A DNA stretch of 64,000 nucleotides from positions 70,960 to 134,959 of the forward strand of contig NZ_AAXW01000013.1 of assembly GCF_000169335.1 (NCBI RefSeq), written 5' to 3'. Under the pieces are notes generated by a model that worked only from the letters and a program-made list of their open reading frames with translations, made no database searches and was not told where the DNA came from. Shown here in pieces: positions 35,537 to 44,534 of this stretch. Position 1 is the stretch's first letter, and each line of letters opens with the position of its first letter. Source of the DNA: Crocosphaera chwakensis CCY0110. Its GTDB lineage: Bacteria > Cyanobacteriota > Cyanobacteriia > Cyanobacteriales > Microcystaceae. Position numbers and translations under genes: made by a program.

Positions 35537-35836
35537 ATGAGTCAACGAGATGGGTTTGCAAGCGGATTTTTAACCGGAACAATTGTCGGTGGCATTGTCG
35601 GGGGAATCATCGGAGCAGTGGTTTCGTCTCGTCTTGATAATAATGAAGAAGACGGCGATTCCTCTTTGTTCCAATCGGAGAAACGAGAAAAATTAACGTC
35701 TGAAGAAAGTATTGAAATGGCCCGTCATCGTCTAGAAGATAAAATTGCTCAACTTAATCATGCCATTGATGATGTTCGTCAACAACTTGGACCAATGGAA
35801 AAACATTCTCTAGAACAAGAAAGTTCTTCAGATTAG
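35537..35836 (+). CDS. Small membrane-anchored protein, glycine-zipper type
   Basis: 99 residues. An N-terminal Gly-rich helix (GFLTGTIVGGIVGGIIGAVV, about 9-28) is followed by an acidic linker and an amphipathic coiled coil (about 55-90). This resembles YtxH-like or gas-vesicle-neighbour small proteins of cyanobacteria. Function unknown. A perfect 10-bp hairpin with a T-rich tail follows (35923-35957). Confidence 0.65.
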   Translation: MSQRDGFASGFLTGTIVGGIVGGIIGAVVSSRLDNNEEDGDSSLFQSEKREKLTSEESIEMARHRLEDKIAQLNHAIDDVRQQLGPMEKHSLEQESSSD

Positions 35837-35922
35837 TTTTTTTAAGGGAACGGGGAATAGGGAACAGGGAACAGCGATCAATCATTCATAACTGGTAACT
35901 GATAATCATCATCAATATTTAC

Positions 35923-35957
35923 TTAGGTCATCGATTTGTCAGAGATTGATGACCTAA
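35923..35957 (+). terminator. Rho-independent terminator
   Basis: TTAGGTCATC and GATGACCTAA, a perfect 10-bp stem around a 15-base loop, followed by ATTTTATTAT. It ends the transcript of 35537-35836. Confidence 0.75.
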
Positions 35958-36057
35958 ATTTTATTATCTCTAAATTTTCCGAAACACAATAGATAAAGGT
36001 CATTTTAGGCATTATCAATGCCTCATAGTCTCGGCGTTAAGGAAAAATTTTTCTTTA

Positions 36058-36080
36058 ATTATCAATAATAATTATCAATA
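36058..36080. promoter_or_regulatory. Candidate Fur box before futA
   Basis: The sequence ATTATCAATAATAATTATCA, followed by ATA, contains overlapping AATAATTATCA-type half sites resembling the GATAATGATAATCATTATC Fur consensus. It lies about 45-65 bp before the futA start, where repression by iron-loaded Fur would act. Confidence 0.6.
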
Positions 36081-36124
36081 GTGCTACAATACGTCAGGCG
36101 AATAATAAGAATCTATCTAATCTA

Positions 36125-37228
36125 TTGACTGTGAGTAAGTTATCGAGACGACTATTTTTAAGTGGAAGTACCGCTCTCACCGTTGTGGGAGTCAGCCAAC
36201 TGATGACCAGTTGCGGTAATAACAACAACAATAATGCCCCGGATAATACGTCAAGTTCACCTGCAACCGAAACCACAGGAGAAGTCAACCTTTATTCTTC
36301 TCGTCACTACAACACAGATACAGAGTTGTACGAAGGGTTTACCCAAGAAACTGGCATTAAAGTTAACCTGGTTGAAGGGAGTGCAGACGAACTAATCGAA
36401 CGCATTAAAAGCGAAGGGGACAACACCCAAGCGGATATTTTAATGACTGTTGACGTAGCAAGACTGTGGCGGGCCGAAGAAGCTGGTATTTTTGCCCCTA
36501 CCACTTCAGCCATTTTAGAAGAGAGAATTCCTGCATCGTTGCGTAACCCAGAGGGGTTATGGTTCGGGTTTACCAAACGGGCTAGGGTGATCATGTATAA
36601 CCAAGATAAGGTGAATCCTGAAGAATTATCCACCTATGAAGACCTAGCCGACCCAAAATGGAAGGGTAGAATTATTATTCGTCCTTCTAGCAATATTTAT
36701 AATCAATCTTTGGTCGCTTCCTTAATTGAAGCCCACGGTGAAGAACAGACCGAAGAATGGGTTAAAGGGTTTGTGGCCAACTTTGCTAGGGAACCTCAAA
36801 GTAATGATACTGGACAGATTAAAGATGTGGCTGCAGGAGTGGGGGATATTACCCTAGCTAATACCTATTATCTTGCTCGTATGGCCAAAGACGAAGATCC
36901 GGCTACGAAAGAAGTAATCGAAAAAGTAAAAATCTTTTTCCCCAACCAAGACGGAAGAGGGGCCCACGTCAATATTAGTGGTGCCGGAGTGGTTAAAAAT
37001 GCCCCTAACCCTGAAAACGCGGTTAAATTCTTGGAATATTTAAGCACCGATACTGCACAAGAATTTTTTGCTAAGGGTAACAATGAATATCCCGTAGTCG
37101 AAGGCGTAAGCGTTGATCCAGTCTTAGACAGTTTTGGTTCCTTTAAAGCAGATGATACGAATATCGCTGCCTTTGGTCCCAATTTAGCGGATGCTGTCCA
37201 GGTGATGAACCGAGGAGGTTGGAAGTAG
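36125..37228 (+). CDS. futA: Ferric-iron-binding protein FutA (FutA1/IdiA family)
   Basis: 367 residues. The N-terminus has a Tat-like SRRLFLSGS motif and a lipoprotein-like TSC near residue 29, so it may be exported folded and anchored. The mature part has the class C binding-protein signature VNLYSSRHYNTDTELYEGF, and the iron-binding Tyr pair lies in NTYYLARMA (about 242). FutA binds Fe3+ in the periplasm and delivers it to the FutB permease and FutC ATPase, which are not adjacent here. The start codon is TTG (36125) or GTG (36131); no ATG fits. A Fur-box-like site lies upstream. Confidence 0.9.
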   Translation: MTVSKLSRRLFLSGSTALTVVGVSQLMTSCGNNNNNNAPDNTSSSPATETTGEVNLYSSRHYNTDTELYEGFTQETGIKVNLVEGSADELIERIKSEGDNTQADILMTVDVARLWRAEEAGIFAPTTSAILEERIPASLRNPEGLWFGFTKRARVIMYNQDKVNPEELSTYEDLADPKWKGRIIIRPSSNIYNQSLVASLIEAHGEEQTEEWVKGFVANFAREPQSNDTGQIKDVAAGVGDITLANTYYLARMAKDEDPATKEVIEKVKIFFPNQDGRGAHVNISGAGVVKNAPNPENAVKFLEYLSTDTAQEFFAKGNNEYPVVEGVSVDPVLDSFGSFKADDTNIAAFGPNLADAVQVMNRGGWK

Positions 37229-37302
37229 GAGATAACTCTTGTAGGGGCTTAATATTATTAAGTCCCTATCGACGGCTAACCCCTCTCAAAGATACATGAT
37301 TA

Positions 37303-37322
37303 AAATAATAATCATTATCAAT
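37303..37322. promoter_or_regulatory. Candidate Fur box before the iron porin gene
   Basis: AATAATAATCATTATCAAT carries the two half sites AATAAT and ATTATC in the classic 19-bp Fur arrangement. It lies about 25-45 bp upstream of the porin start. It is the better of the two candidates. Confidence 0.7.
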
Positions 37323-37345
37323 TTTTAACTGGTGTGAGGAATGAA

Positions 37346-39097
37346 ATGATTAACCGCTTTTTTTTATTGAATCCTATAATCCTAGGGTTAGGAATGATTT
37401 TGTTTTCTGCATCCACAACTCAAGCGTTACCACAGCAAGACTCAGCTTTTAGGGAGTCCCGTGATGATTTTTTCCGTCGTCAAGGAACTATTTCCCTAGA
37501 AGAAAAAGAAACCTCACCCCTTCCTAAACTACCAACACCCGATCGCAATTTTCAGTTAAGACAGTCAAGGGATGGCTTTTTAAACCCGGCTAGTCGTCGT
37601 CAAAGTTCCATGTCGCAAGTAACCAGTGTTTCAGAATTACAAGATATTTCCCCTACCGACTGGGCTTATGAAGCGTTACGGGGACTGGTAGAACGGTATG
37701 GCTGTATTGTGGGGTATCCAGACCGTACTTTTCGAGGCAATAGAGCCTTATCCCGTTACGAGTTTGCTGCTGGCTTAAATGCCTGTATGAATACTATAGA
37801 ACGATTAATCCAGGAAAATGTTGCCGTTTTACGGGAAGACATCGAAAAATTGAAACGGTTGGCACAGGAATTTGAACAAGAATTAATCGCTTTGGGTGCA
37901 AGGCTGAGCAATTTAGAGGAACGGGTCGCTTATCTTGAAGATCATCAATTTTCCACCACCACTAAACTAACTGGGGAGTTTGTTGTTGGTTTAACCGGTA
38001 TTACCAGTGGAGAAAGAGACGGAGGCAGCGAAGAAATTAACAAAGTGACTAACTTCGGTTACAGGGGACGACTGGAATTAAATACCACATTTGACGGCAA
38101 TGATTTACTCTACACCCGTCTGGCAACTGGTACTGTACCCGCCTATTCTGACATCACAGGGACGTTTGAAGGGGAATTAGGCTTTTCCCAACCTGACGGG
38201 AGCGATCTTGCCGTAGAACTGATTATTTACGAGTTTGACCTAGCAGAGAATATCAGAATGTTCGTTGAACCGGTTGGCGGTGCGTTTGATGACTTTGTAC
38301 CAACAGTGAACTTTTTAGACGGTGACGGGGCATTTGGTGCCATTTCTGCGTTTGGTAGTCGTAATCCTCTCTATTATATGGGTGAAGGTCCAGGAATTGG
38401 CTTCCAGGGTCGTTTATTTGAGGTGTTTGAGTGGAGTGGGGGTTATTTAGCAACAGATGGTAATGATCCTTCTTTGGGTGCAGGGATGTTTAATGGTCCT
38501 TATGGGTTAATAGGACAGTTTGCCTATGAACCCAGTGATAGGTTAAAAGTCGCGTTTACCTATGTTCATGGCTACAATAATCTTGATTCGGGAACAGGAA
38601 CCCTTCGCTCCAATTTTCAAACCTTTGTTGAAGAAGAATTTGAACAGTCGGTTAATACGGTTAATAATTCCTACGGGATGGAATTTACTTGGCGTATTTT
38701 TGACAAGTTTGTGTTAGGAGGTTGGGGCGGTTTTACAAGTACGAGAACCCTCGGACCTATTGATATCGGGGAAGAGTTTGATGTTATCCAACGGGGTAAG
38801 TTAGATATTTGGAATTGGGCGGTAACTTTAGCCTTTCCTGATGCGTTTAAAGAGGGAGATACGGGAGCAATTATTGTCGGTATGGAACCTTGGGTTTCTA
38901 AGGCCGATATTAATTTTCCTGATGATTTAAGAAGAACGGATCAAGATAGTTCTTTTCATATTGAAGCAATTTATCAATATCCTATCAATGACAACATCGC
39001 AATTACCCCTGGAATTATTGTTATTACTGAGCCTGATTTTGATGATCGAAATGAGGCTTTAGTGATTGGGACAATTCGTACCACATTTACCTTTTAA
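37346..39097 (+). CDS. Iron-regulated outer-membrane porin (SLH-OprB type)
   Basis: 583 residues from the ATG at 37346, which is preceded by GTGAGGA; the GTG at 37334 is less likely. Signal peptide (to about residue 27), an SLH domain (about 110-160: DWAYEALRGLVERYGCIVGY, then SRYEFAAGLN), a coiled coil (about 165-200) and a C-terminal beta-barrel ending in aromatic TTFTF. SLH-OprB proteins anchor to peptidoglycan-linked polysaccharide and form the main cyanobacterial porins; some carry iron across the outer membrane. The Fur box and futA upstream support iron uptake. Confidence 0.88.
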   Translation: MINRFFLLNPIILGLGMILFSASTTQALPQQDSAFRESRDDFFRRQGTISLEEKETSPLPKLPTPDRNFQLRQSRDGFLNPASRRQSSMSQVTSVSELQDISPTDWAYEALRGLVERYGCIVGYPDRTFRGNRALSRYEFAAGLNACMNTIERLIQENVAVLREDIEKLKRLAQEFEQELIALGARLSNLEERVAYLEDHQFSTTTKLTGEFVVGLTGITSGERDGGSEEINKVTNFGYRGRLELNTTFDGNDLLYTRLATGTVPAYSDITGTFEGELGFSQPDGSDLAVELIIYEFDLAENIRMFVEPVGGAFDDFVPTVNFLDGDGAFGAISAFGSRNPLYYMGEGPGIGFQGRLFEVFEWSGGYLATDGNDPSLGAGMFNGPYGLIGQFAYEPSDRLKVAFTYVHGYNNLDSGTGTLRSNFQTFVEEEFEQSVNTVNNSYGMEFTWRIFDKFVLGGWGGFTSTRTLGPIDIGEEFDVIQRGKLDIWNWAVTLAFPDAFKEGDTGAIIVGMEPWVSKADINFPDDLRRTDQDSSFHIEAIYQYPINDNIAITPGIIVITEPDFDDRNEALVIGTIRTTFTF

Positions 39098-39225
39098 TAG
39101 CTTAGGAGTGTCATACAAAATGAATTCATCTTAGTTTATCAATCTAAAAATGAACGTCTTGAAAATAGAGGGAATTTATAAATTCTCTCTAAACCTAAAA
39201 ATCAACCCTTTTCTCAGGATAAACA

Positions 39226-39474
39226 ATGAACAAAATTGTGAGAACTTATTTAAGAGAACTGCCAGTCGGTGCCATTGGTTATATCGTTGGATATGACAAA
39301 GTTTTTAAAGGCTATCAAGGTAAATTGTTAGCGATGGGATTGACTCCAGGTACTCAATTTATTGTCATTCGTCAAGCTTCAAAAGATTGGCCAATTATCC
39401 TAGAGGTGAAGGGAAATTTAATTAAACTAACTCAACCTGAAGCTGATGCTTTATGTATTGAAGAAGAAGAGTAA
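39226..39474 (+). CDS. feoA: FeoA-domain protein, no adjacent feoB
   Basis: 82 residues with the SH3-like FeoA pattern (ELPVGAIGYIVGYDK, KLLAMGLTPGTQFIVIR). FeoA normally supports the ferrous-iron permease FeoB, yet no feoB is nearby. Two bases after its stop, the multicopper oxidase gene begins, so it is part of that operon. Its role may be in regulating or scaffolding the oxidase-lipoprotein system, or it works with a FeoB encoded elsewhere. Confidence 0.85.
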   Translation: MNKIVRTYLRELPVGAIGYIVGYDKVFKGYQGKLLAMGLTPGTQFIVIRQASKDWPIILEVKGNLIKLTQPEADALCIEEEE

Positions 39475-39476
39475 TT

Positions 39477-40487
39477 ATGTCACAAGTTTCACCAAATTTA
39501 CCGTTTAATTCGTTGAGCCGTCGCCAAATTTTGCAAGGGTCATTAACTTTATTGGGACTGGGTTTGGCAGGAGGTACTATCGGATTAAGACATCTATCTA
39601 ATCAATTTAATTCTACAGTTAAAATTCCTGAAATTAAATTTAATAATAATCCTATTTTAGATAATCCGTTTAACCCCATGACCATCCTTAGAGAGTTTGA
39701 TCATGGCACAGTTAAACAGGAAAATGGGCAACCGATTCGAGAATTTGAAGTGACGGCAAAAAGTAGTTTATTTCATCTTAATAGTACCCTTAATTTTATA
39801 ACTTGGAATCTTAATGATCGCGTTCCAGGCCCTACGTTAAGAGCGAAAGAAGGGGAAAAAATTCGCATTATTTTTCATAACGAAGATGGACATTCCCATA
39901 CCCTACATTTTCATGGGACGCATCCATCAGAAATGGACGGAGTAACCCCCATTCGTCACGGCAAAACTGCCATTTATGAATTTGAAGCTAAACCCTTTGG
40001 AGTGCATCTTTATCATTGTCATGTTGCTCCTGTTACTCGCCACATTAGTAAGGGTTTATATGGAATGTTTATTGTTGATCCTCCTTCTCCTCGTCCCCCG
40101 GCTGATGAAATGGTTATGGTATTAGGAGGATATGATATTAATAACCAACAGAAAAATGATGTTTATGCGTTTAATGGGATACCTAATTATTATCGGGATT
40201 ATCCCATTCCTATCTATAAAAATCAATTAATTCGACTCTATATTTTGAATATGATTGAATTTGATCCTGTGGCAACGTTTCATATTCATGGCAATATGTT
40301 TAAGGTGTATAGAACGGGACGAACCTTAACCCCTGATGAGGAAACAGATATGATTACAATGGGAACAGCAGAACGTCATATTTTAGAATTTTCTTATCAG
40401 TATCCTGGAGAATTTATGTTTCATCCTCACCAAGATATCATCGCAGAATATGGGGCTTTAGGAAAATTTAATGTTGTTGAAAGCTAA
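39477..40487 (+). CDS. Two-domain multicopper oxidase, Tat-exported
   Basis: 336 residues. Tat signal (SLSRRQILQGSLTLLGLGLA) followed by two cupredoxin domains. Domain 1 has the copper motifs HTLHFHGTH (about 140) and HLYHCHVAPVTRH (about 178-190), with Leu rather than Met in the axial position, as in laccases and ferroxidases. Domain 2 has FHIHGNMF and FMFHPHQD, where the type-1 Cys is replaced by Pro. So the type-1 copper lies in domain 1. A ferroxidase role is plausible next to feoA, futA and the iron porin but unproven. The lipoprotein gene's frame starts before its stop. Confidence 0.85.
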   Translation: MSQVSPNLPFNSLSRRQILQGSLTLLGLGLAGGTIGLRHLSNQFNSTVKIPEIKFNNNPILDNPFNPMTILREFDHGTVKQENGQPIREFEVTAKSSLFHLNSTLNFITWNLNDRVPGPTLRAKEGEKIRIIFHNEDGHSHTLHFHGTHPSEMDGVTPIRHGKTAIYEFEAKPFGVHLYHCHVAPVTRHISKGLYGMFIVDPPSPRPPADEMVMVLGGYDINNQQKNDVYAFNGIPNYYRDYPIPIYKNQLIRLYILNMIEFDPVATFHIHGNMFKVYRTGRTLTPDEETDMITMGTAERHILEFSYQYPGEFMFHPHQDIIAEYGALGKFNVVES

Positions 40488-40539
40488 GTTATATATAATT
40501 AAAAAAATAAGTAAATTAGGAAATAAAAAAGGAGTAAAA

Positions 40540-41310
40540 ATGAAGAAACTAAGTTATTTGTCTTCTTTACTATTAGTGCCTTTTGCTGTTACTTTAACCA
40601 GTTGTAGCACTCCTTCACAAAATCAAGATACTGCTCAAACTTCTTCACCGGAAGTTGTCGAAACAAAAGCAGAAAGTGGAGACACAGATTACTTAACCAG
40701 CTTAGGGTTAATGAAAGGCCATTTAATGGTCGCTCAACAATTAATTGAACAGGGAAAATATGAAGAAGCAGAACCCCATGTCGGTCATCCCGTAGAAGAA
40801 TTATATGGTACGATTGAATCCGAATTAAATAAACGCAATGTCACTGATTTTAAAATGACTTTAAATCAGTTTCATGATGGGATTAAAACCAATCCTAAAT
40901 CTGAGCAAATGAAAGAATTATATAAAAATTCCATGACAGCGATAGATCAAGCGATCGCAGCCGTTCCTACAGAAAAATTACAATCTCCCGAAACAGTTTT
41001 ACCTGTGATTAATGGACTTTTATCTACCGCAAATGCAGAATATCAAGCAGCGATCGCAAACAATAAATTTGTAGAATTAATTGAATATCAAGATTCGATG
41101 GGATTTGTTGCTTATGCAGAGGAACTTTATCAACCCATTACTGATACCATGAGTCAACAATATCCCGAAAAACACGAAATCATCACTACAAGTTTAGAAA
41201 AATTAAAAACAGCTTGGCCTTCGGTTAATGCACCAGAAACTCCTGTAATGTCCCCTGAAAAAGTGGATGAATTAGTGACAAAAATTCAAGAAAGTAGTAC
41301 ACTACAATAG
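40540..41310 (+). CDS. Lipoprotein of the feoA-oxidase operon
   Basis: 256 residues. The start at 40540 is fixed by the strong AAGGAG 5-9 bp before the ATG and by the typical lipoprotein signal (MKKLSYLSSLLLVPFAV, then TSCS with the modified Cys). The mature part is helical and rich in Glu, Lys and His, with MKGHLMVAQQLIEQ and EPHVGHPVEELY near the front and about five more helices. It recalls the metal-handling imelysin/EfeO-type helical proteins only loosely. Its His- and Glu-rich helices suggest metal binding. It is the third gene of the feoA-oxidase unit. Confidence 0.7.
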   Translation: MKKLSYLSSLLLVPFAVTLTSCSTPSQNQDTAQTSSPEVVETKAESGDTDYLTSLGLMKGHLMVAQQLIEQGKYEEAEPHVGHPVEELYGTIESELNKRNVTDFKMTLNQFHDGIKTNPKSEQMKELYKNSMTAIDQAIAAVPTEKLQSPETVLPVINGLLSTANAEYQAAIANNKFVELIEYQDSMGFVAYAEELYQPITDTMSQQYPEKHEIITTSLEKLKTAWPSVNAPETPVMSPEKVDELVTKIQESSTLQ

Positions 41311-41346
41311 AATTTAGGATGATCTGTTGACCTAACCTAAGTAGAT

Positions 41347-41389
41347 TGATACAGCTTAATTATTGATTAATAAGCTATAAGCTGTATCA
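41347..41389. terminator. Perfect 12-bp hairpin between convergent genes
   Basis: TGATACAGCTTA and TAAGCTGTATCA around a 19-base loop, between the lipoprotein stop (41310) and the end of the NifX-like gene (41404). It probably acts for both strands, though no clear T-run follows. Confidence 0.6.
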
Positions 41390-41403
41390 GTTTACGAGAA
41401 AAA

Positions 41404-41778
41404 TCAATGGTTCATACAGCTACCATCTTCTTTATGAGGAGTTGGTTCTAACGTTGTAATATTACCCTTGATCACTCCCTGAATAGCTGCTAAAGGCTCA
41501 GTTTCTGAAGTAATATAAACAGTAATGCCACGGCGACTTAAACGCTCTTTTAAGCCAACTCCAGCCTCTCCCGTAATTAATATACTATGGTCTAACGGAT
41601 GAGGGGTGATATCATCTTCGTGGAGATCGTGAAAAGTGGGTTGAGTCTCAGGCACTTCTAACTTTTCGAGTAACGTGGGTTCAACTTCTTTAGTCGCTTC
41701 ATAAACTAAAAACTTCCGAGCGCGACCGGTTTTCCCTGTAATGGTCTGAAAATCATCACTCACAAGGGCAAACTTCAT
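41404..41778 (-). CDS. NifX/NifB-type dinitrogenase-cofactor domain protein
   Basis: 124 residues. The opening KFALVSDDFQTITGKTGRAR, then FLVYEA, and the segment DHSILITGEAGVGLKERLSRRGITVYIT fit the PF02579 fold (NifX, NafY, C-terminal NifB), which binds FeMo-co precursors. The C-terminus KEDGSCMNH offers a Cys-His pair that could bind metal. Other nif genes are not in this window, so it may work in metal-cluster handling outside the nif cluster. Confidence 0.8.
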   Translation of the reverse strand: MKFALVSDDFQTITGKTGRARKFLVYEATKEVEPTLLEKLEVPETQPTFHDLHEDDITPHPLDHSILITGEAGVGLKERLSRRGITVYITSETEPLAAIQGVIKGNITTLEPTPHKEDGSCMNH

Positions 41779-42008
41779 GGTTAATTTCCTTATTTTCTAG
41801 TCTGATTTTAGTTTAGAAATACTAACATGGCATAGTTTGGAAACCGTTAAAAATATAATAAAAAATTAATAGAGACATTAAGTTACTTGGAAAAAAAGGA
41901 ACAGGGAACAGTGGTTTTTTGTAATGATCACTGTTGAAGAATTAATATTTTTTAATCTTTGTTATTATTACAAGTAATAAATTAAAACAAATATTATCCT
42001 TTCTACAT

Positions 42009-42953
42009 ATGCAAAGCAATCAACTATCTGTGAGAAACATTCATCTTCCTAGTTTGGGTATTGGTACATGGGCTTGGGGTGATAGTTTATTTTGGGGTTA
42101 TGGCTCTAATTATGGCGAAAAAGAGGTACAAGAAGCCTTTAACGCAGCAGTGACCGCCGGTGCAACCTTTTTTGACACAGCAGAAGTGTATGGGTTAGGA
42201 GACTCAGAAAAACTCATCGGTAAATTTCTTAAACAAGCCAGTCAACCGGTACAAATAGCCAGCAAATACTTTCCCTTACCCTGGCGTTTTAATGAGGATG
42301 CTGTGGAGGATGCGTTAACCGCAAGTTTGGATAGATTAGGGGTTGAACAAATTGCACTCTATCAAGTCCATTCACCCTTTGACTTTTTTATGGGTAAAGA
42401 TACCCTGATGAAAGCATTAGCAACCGAAGTAAAAAAAGGTCGTATTTTAACCGTTGGTGTTAGTAATTATTCTGCTGATCAAATGCAACAAGCTTATGAT
42501 TATTTAGCCAAGTATGATGTTCCTTTGGCAGTTAATCAAGTGCGTTATTCTTTATTAACTCGAACCATTGAAGAAAATGGGATCTTAGCTAAAGCCCGTG
42601 AGTTAGGAATAACTATCTTAGCTTATAGTCCTTTAGATCAAGGATTATTAACCGGAAAATATACCCCAGAAAAACGAGACGTTACAGGGGCAAGAAAACT
42701 TGATCCAAAATTTTCTAGTTCTGGTTTAAAGAAAATTGAACCCATTATTAATCAATTAAAACAGTTGGGAGAAAAATATAATAAAACCCCTGCTCAAGTT
42801 GCTTTAAATTGGTTAATTGCACAAGATAATGTTATTCCTATTCCTGGGGCAAAAAATGCCAAACAAGCACAAGATAATGCCGGTGCAATGGGTTGGTTAC
42901 TGAGTGATGAAGATGTTAAACAATTGAGTTTACTGAGTAATCAACAATCATGA
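42009..42953 (+). CDS. Aldo/keto reductase
   Basis: 314 residues, TIM-barrel reductase. The catalytic tetrad is visible: Asp and Tyr in FFDTAEVYGLGDSE (about 55-66), Lys in QIASKYFPLPW (about 84) and His in YQVHSPFDF (about 121). NADPH-binding residues are in PIPGAKNAKQAQDNAGA near the C-terminus. Substrate unknown. Its stop codon overlaps the start of the next gene (ATGA), so the two are translated together. Confidence 0.88.
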   Translation: MQSNQLSVRNIHLPSLGIGTWAWGDSLFWGYGSNYGEKEVQEAFNAAVTAGATFFDTAEVYGLGDSEKLIGKFLKQASQPVQIASKYFPLPWRFNEDAVEDALTASLDRLGVEQIALYQVHSPFDFFMGKDTLMKALATEVKKGRILTVGVSNYSADQMQQAYDYLAKYDVPLAVNQVRYSLLTRTIEENGILAKARELGITILAYSPLDQGLLTGKYTPEKRDVTGARKLDPKFSSSGLKKIEPIINQLKQLGEKYNKTPAQVALNWLIAQDNVIPIPGAKNAKQAQDNAGAMGWLLSDEDVKQLSLLSNQQS

Positions 42954-43657
42954 AATCCGTTGAGTTATTATTGGGTTTCTGTCTTTTCTTTTCAAGCTTA
43001 AACCCTATTCTTGTGCAAGCAAAACCTTTAACCACTATTATTGCACAAAGCGATCGCACAAAACGCATTCAATTTGATCGGGGGGAGATTTCAACCACTG
43101 TTGAAGATGCTGTTATTAGAGGAACCAGAGATATTTATTTATTAGGAGCGAATGCCCCGCAAATCATGACCGTTTCTTTAACATCTTTAGAAAATAATGC
43201 TGTTTTTAATTTAGTTTCTCCTAATAATATCATTCTTAAAAAAGAGGTTACCCATACTAATCTTATTTTACCTGCAAATGGAGATTATAAAATTATTGTC
43301 GGGGGAATAAGAGGCAATGCAACTTATAATTTATATGTTGAAATTTATGATGTTGTTAGCACTCAAACGGTAAAGACTGAAAATTATAAGATTATTCTTC
43401 GTTCTAATTGTATAGAAGGGGCAGTAACTTGTAATCATGTCTCCTACGAAGGGATTAATGTTAATACAGGAGACAGCATACAATTAGCAGGGAAAACCAT
43501 TCATACCACTTGTGCTGATGGTCTTACCCCTTGTCGGTTTTTGGGTTATAAATTTGTTAATGGTGATTATGTTTATTTTGTGCAAAGTGATGGTTCACTG
43601 CTAGTTTACCAAGAAAATGAATTAATTTTACAAGAGGAGGGAACTTCGCAAAATTAA
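42950..43657 (+). CDS. Secreted protein of unknown function
   Basis: 235 residues, with a signal peptide (VELLLGFCLFFSSLNPILVQ at the start, cleavage near Ala24). A beta-rich region follows: RGTRDIYLLGANAPQIMTVS and NGDYKIIVGGIRGNATYNLY, reminiscent of the PPC-like domains of secreted bacterial proteins. A second beta part has four cysteines (CIEGAVTCNHV and CADGLTPCRFLG), likely two disulfides. It overlaps the aldo/keto reductase gene by 4 bp. Confidence 0.65.
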   Translation: MKSVELLLGFCLFFSSLNPILVQAKPLTTIIAQSDRTKRIQFDRGEISTTVEDAVIRGTRDIYLLGANAPQIMTVSLTSLENNAVFNLVSPNNIILKKEVTHTNLILPANGDYKIIVGGIRGNATYNLYVEIYDVVSTQTVKTENYKIILRSNCIEGAVTCNHVSYEGINVNTGDSIQLAGKTIHTTCADGLTPCRFLGYKFVNGDYVYFVQSDGSLLVYQENELILQEEGTSQN

Positions 43658-43919
43658 GTTTGGTATTCAGAATTATCTTTTTTTAATTAAGATATCAGCT
43701 AGAGTCGAAATAAGTGAGTGTTTCCTATTTACCAAAATATAATCCATTAGATAGATTTGAAAAATTAAACCGAAAGATTAGACTTAGATTATAGCAGTTT
43801 ACGAATTTGTGAAGTACAAAAAGTTCTTGCTTTAGGGAACCTTAGAACAGATAATTAATCTAGAGTGTGCTTTAATGACTTGTAAATTGCTGTAATTTTT
43901 GTCAAAAGTTAATGAAATC

Positions 43920-44201
43920 ATGGAAAATACTTTATTTGATAAAATATTTCGAGATGACCAAGGTAATATTGTTATTGCTCAACCGCCAAATTTACCCCTT
44001 ATTGTTGCTGTAACAGCCTTTTTATTAAAACAATTTATATCTAATGATAATCTTTATATGATTATAAATATTATTGCGTTTGGTTCCTTTTTTACTTGGG
44101 GTTGGATGGAATTATTTAAAGGGGTTAATTACTTGAGAAGAACGTTTGGTTTGGTAGCTTTATTAGGGATTATTTATGCTAAATTCTATAATTATTTTTA
44201 A
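43920..44201 (+). CDS. Small membrane protein
   Basis: 93 residues from the ATG at 43920, with two membrane helices (about 24-38 and 44-63) and a third short one near the end. It resembles small uncharacterised cyanobacterial proteins. Function unknown. Confidence 0.6.
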   Translation: MENTLFDKIFRDDQGNIVIAQPPNLPLIVAVTAFLLKQFISNDNLYMIINIIAFGSFFTWGWMELFKGVNYLRRTFGLVALLGIIYAKFYNYF

Positions 44202-44534
44202 CATAATATTCACATCTCGTACATTATCTAAAAATGGCTAGTAGTCAGGGAGAACAGGAACAGCTAAATTGCTTTTTAAATGTTTACATTCTCTATCTCC
44301 TTAGTAAGAAATAAGGTTTAGTGTTTCAAAAATAATCTCCCCTACTCCCTGCTTCCTCACACCCCAAACAAGATAAGTTTTTGATCTACAAAGAGTAGTC
44401 CGAGAGCCTGTTCCCTGAAGCACTATCAGCAGGACATAAACTCTCGGATTGAGTTTTTAAAGGTGATGACGTTCTCATGATGAGACCCTTAACCGCAGAT
44501 GACAGAGTTTTCTGCACCAATAAAGGGTTTTGAG
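44202..44534. other. Intergenic region with a structured hairpin
   Basis: Includes a GAACAGG-type short repeat and the hairpin at 44399-44448. Beyond the hairpin lies the palindrome TCTCATGATGAGA near 44474. No gene is apparent. Confidence 0.5.
44399..44448 (+). ncRNA. Long structured hairpin, possible RNA element or terminator
   Basis: TCCGAGAG pairs perfectly with CTCTCGGA, and inside it CCTG pairs with CAGG. On the plus strand TTGAGTTTTT follows, as in a terminator, yet the nearest plus-strand gene ends about 200 bp earlier and sbtB runs the other way. It could be the end of an unannotated transcript. Confidence 0.35.
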
